From: Pseudoscleropodium purum
Taxonomy: Eukaryota > Streptophyta > Bryopsida > Hypnales > Brachytheciaceae
Assembly: GCA_963969395.1 (NCBI GenBank)
Contig: OZ017795.1
Coordinates: forward strand, 42,575,063-42,639,062
Direction: 5' to 3'
Length of the DNA: 64,000 bases
The position numbers were made by a program, and so were the translations under genes. The notes under the pieces were generated by a model, which worked only from the letters and a program-made list of their open reading frames with translations, searched no databases and had not been told where the DNA came from. How positions within the stretch are numbered: the stretch's first letter is position 1; the number at the start of each line of letters is the position of its first letter. Positions 61,865-64,000 of this stretch are shown piece after piece.

Positions 61865-62835
61865 ACTACAAAAAAAATAGTGAATAAATGACTGCGATAA
61901 ATGACTGTACAACAGTCATTTAGGACATTTTCGACTACATCGTGACTTCCGGACCTGCAATCATTGTGAATGAGTGTGTGACTACAGTGACTGGCAATGT
62001 ATTATCACCATCTTGGATGAAAAAGGGATGACAGGGTCTACGTGGCACTTGTGATTTTTGGGCAATTGGTTCAGAAAGTGTGGGCAATTGTCCATTCCAC
62101 TCCAAAATTTTAGAGGAGTGGCATGACATCAACAATTTTGGAGTCACTCTGGAATCACCATGGAGTCATTGGCAAGTGGATATGGATTGACATGTCAACA
62201 CCCTTTGTAGTTATTTCAAAGTCATTCTGGAATCACAAAAAGTGCTCCAGATGGTTTGCATGGTAATTTCCTGAAGTCATTTTTAAGTTTAGGGTGAGTT
62301 GTTTTAGAGTCATTCTACGAGTATGGAAAATTTCTTGGTTGCTGACACGTGGCAATGTGATGATTTATTTGTGAGTCATTGTGGGGTTATTTTGCAGTCG
62401 GTTTAGGGGGATGACAAATATCCTTATTCACACGTAGTTGATTAATGAGTCATTTGTGAGTCACAGTAGAGTTATTTGTAGGTTGTCATTTGCATACGCC
62501 AGATGCAATGTTGGCTGACATGTGGTGACGATATGAGTCATTCTATAGTTCTTATAGAGTTATTTATACTCTGCTCACTTCCAGTCACTTGAGAGTCATT
62601 TTGAAGTTAGCTAATTCTGTTAAAGCATCCACGTGATCTCAAAAGTAGTCATTTCCTAGTAATTTCCATGTCATTTTTTCTCTCCTCTATTCTTGACAAG
62701 GCTCCTGTTAGTCATTACTCACTTATATATGTGATGCAATTATGTTTTCAATGGAGGGCTACCTCTACTTTCTAATCTAATTTTGCCCTTAACACGTCTA
62801 CGTAGCCCTTAACACTCTAGCACTCTCTTGTGGTG
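61865..62835. mobile_element. Possible CACTA-like element with GAGTCATT repeats
   Basis: 'CACTACAAAAAAAATAG' starts at 61865 and resembles a CACTA terminus. Within the next 850 bp the motif AGTCATT (often GAGTCATT) recurs more than a dozen times, first twice in the opposite orientation (AATGACT, near 61886 and 61900) and then mainly forward, to about 62720. A weak matching right end, 'tctcttgtggtg', ends at 62835. The right boundary is uncertain and there is no coding sequence. Confidence 0.4.
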
Positions 62836-64000
62836 AATGCAAAGAAAGCCATGACTGGTGAAATGATGGGTTTAAGAGACTAGACCTCATGCATTCTACA
62901 ATCCTTTTCCAATGCAATAGGGAAGAGACCCAATATAAAAGAAAGGCCTTCAGTGTAAAAAAAAGGTGCATTCAGAGTACTCCGTTCATCACGGAAGACT
63001 GTACAGAAAAATAGAAGCCTACATGTATACAATGTCAAACAACAAAGTGTGAAAAGCCACCTCATATTGTCATCTTTAGGTACCTCTAGCTCCATATGGT
63101 ACATGACCCTTTCACATCTTTGATAACTTCCTGGTCAGCTTGGGCATTAGGAAATATGAGTGCCACCTCACCCTGCAAAATATCATAGACTCCACCTTGA
63201 ACCACGTTTTGGGAATGTCGTTTCAGTGGTATTTATGTTTCTCCAGTAATCCACTAATCTTACCCACCGCCACTTTTTGCTTGTGCAATCATGGATTCAG
63301 AAGAAATACTTCGTCTCCGCAGCAATACTACAAGTAGGCCACCGATTAGAAAACATACATCAAAGCACAGTGCAAATAATACATCAAAGTCATTCCACAT
63401 ATAGTCCTACTATAGGATGATTTGCATCTGTCTTGGACATGACTGCGATGTGACTCAAAAATGAGTTCTCATTTACTTGTCGCTAAAAAGGACTTCTTCA
63501 TTACTTCCTTGTGACTATAAGTCCATAGAGCATACTAGATAGAGCCACTTCGAGTAGGCAGGTGAAAATGCCATGGGTACCCTTCACGGACTAGAAGTAA
63601 TATGAAGCTCCTCGAACCAACTATAGCAAAATGACCCACTCTCACATTCAATTGAACTTCATGAAATGGTACCCCAACAATTCCATTCTACCACCATGGA
63701 CATAGAGCAAATTTGTCAACTGCTTGTAAATCATGACAGAAGAGCTAACATCTACAATACATCGTAGTCTACCATGGAACTACAATTAGAAGGCTAAACT
63801 TACTCATTTCGAGGCCGGAAAGGAAACTTTTTTGGCTACCACTGATGCAGTCCTTAGTCGAGCCTTCGCTTTTGTCCCTTTACTTGCACACGTACGAATT
63901 GGTCATCAAAAAAGAAAATCAAAGGAAGGTGAGGGGGCGCTTTCACATGTGCAAGCCCGTGGGTAGCTAATCCCCTCACCTTCCACAATGTCCAAAAACT
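62836..64000. other. Right end of the window, nothing recognised
   Basis: Somewhat less AT-rich than typical spacer but with only short frames (for example minus 62880-63104 and plus 63140-63337) that match no family I know. It could hold part of a gene or transposon continuing beyond the window. Confidence 0.4.

Overview
This is a 64 kb piece of a plant nuclear genome. The spacers are AT-rich and poor in CpG. Five intron-containing protein genes can be read exon by exon: PDV2 (chloroplast division), KU70 (DNA double-strand-break repair), an RluA-type RNA pseudouridine synthase, NUP133 (nuclear pore) and a DAWDLE/SNIP1-type FHA protein (RNA metabolism). PDV2 is a land-plant protein and the NUP133 and FHA proteins are of plant type, so this is a streptophyte. 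Modest introns, low GC and the retrotransposon type suggest a seed-free plant (bryophyte, lycophyte or fern grade), but that is inference and no species can be named.

Layout: 1-7.1 kb is AT-rich spacer with a long imperfect hairpin at 2.5 kb. PDV2 (+) is at 7.5-10.1 kb. The spacer at 10.1-20.2 kb holds a 47-bp tandem array and a 414-bp element with terminal inverted repeats. KU70 (-) is at 20.2-26.5 kb in 19 exons, with a perfect 21-bp stem inside one short intron. Spacer at 26.5-33.2 kb includes a T/G-skewed tract. The pseudouridine synthase (+) at 33.2-35.2 kb is tail-to-tail with NUP133 (-) at 35.6-41.0 kb. A non-autonomous CACTA-like transposon lies at 42.0-43.1 kb. A decayed Ty3/gypsy-type retroelement lies at about 46.5-54.3 kb. 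The FHA gene (-) is at 56.1-60.2 kb. The right end (60.2-64 kb) holds diverged repeats and a second CACTA-like end.

The most interesting object is the retroelement. Its order is gag, aspartic protease, a DNMT3-like cytosine-C5 DNA methyltransferase, reverse transcriptase, RNase H, integrase, a PHD finger and an unrecognised C-terminal segment. It therefore carried a DNA-methylation writer inside pol and a potential histone-tail reader behind the integrase. Retrotransposon-encoded methyltransferases are known from charophyte algae and dinoflagellates. The copy here is broken by stops and frameshifts, many of them one C-to-T change from a sense codon.

The five host genes are unrelated housekeeping genes with separate transcription units. 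They form no pathway or cluster. The gene models were built by reading splice boundaries and checking that exon lengths keep frame. No transcript evidence or database search was available.
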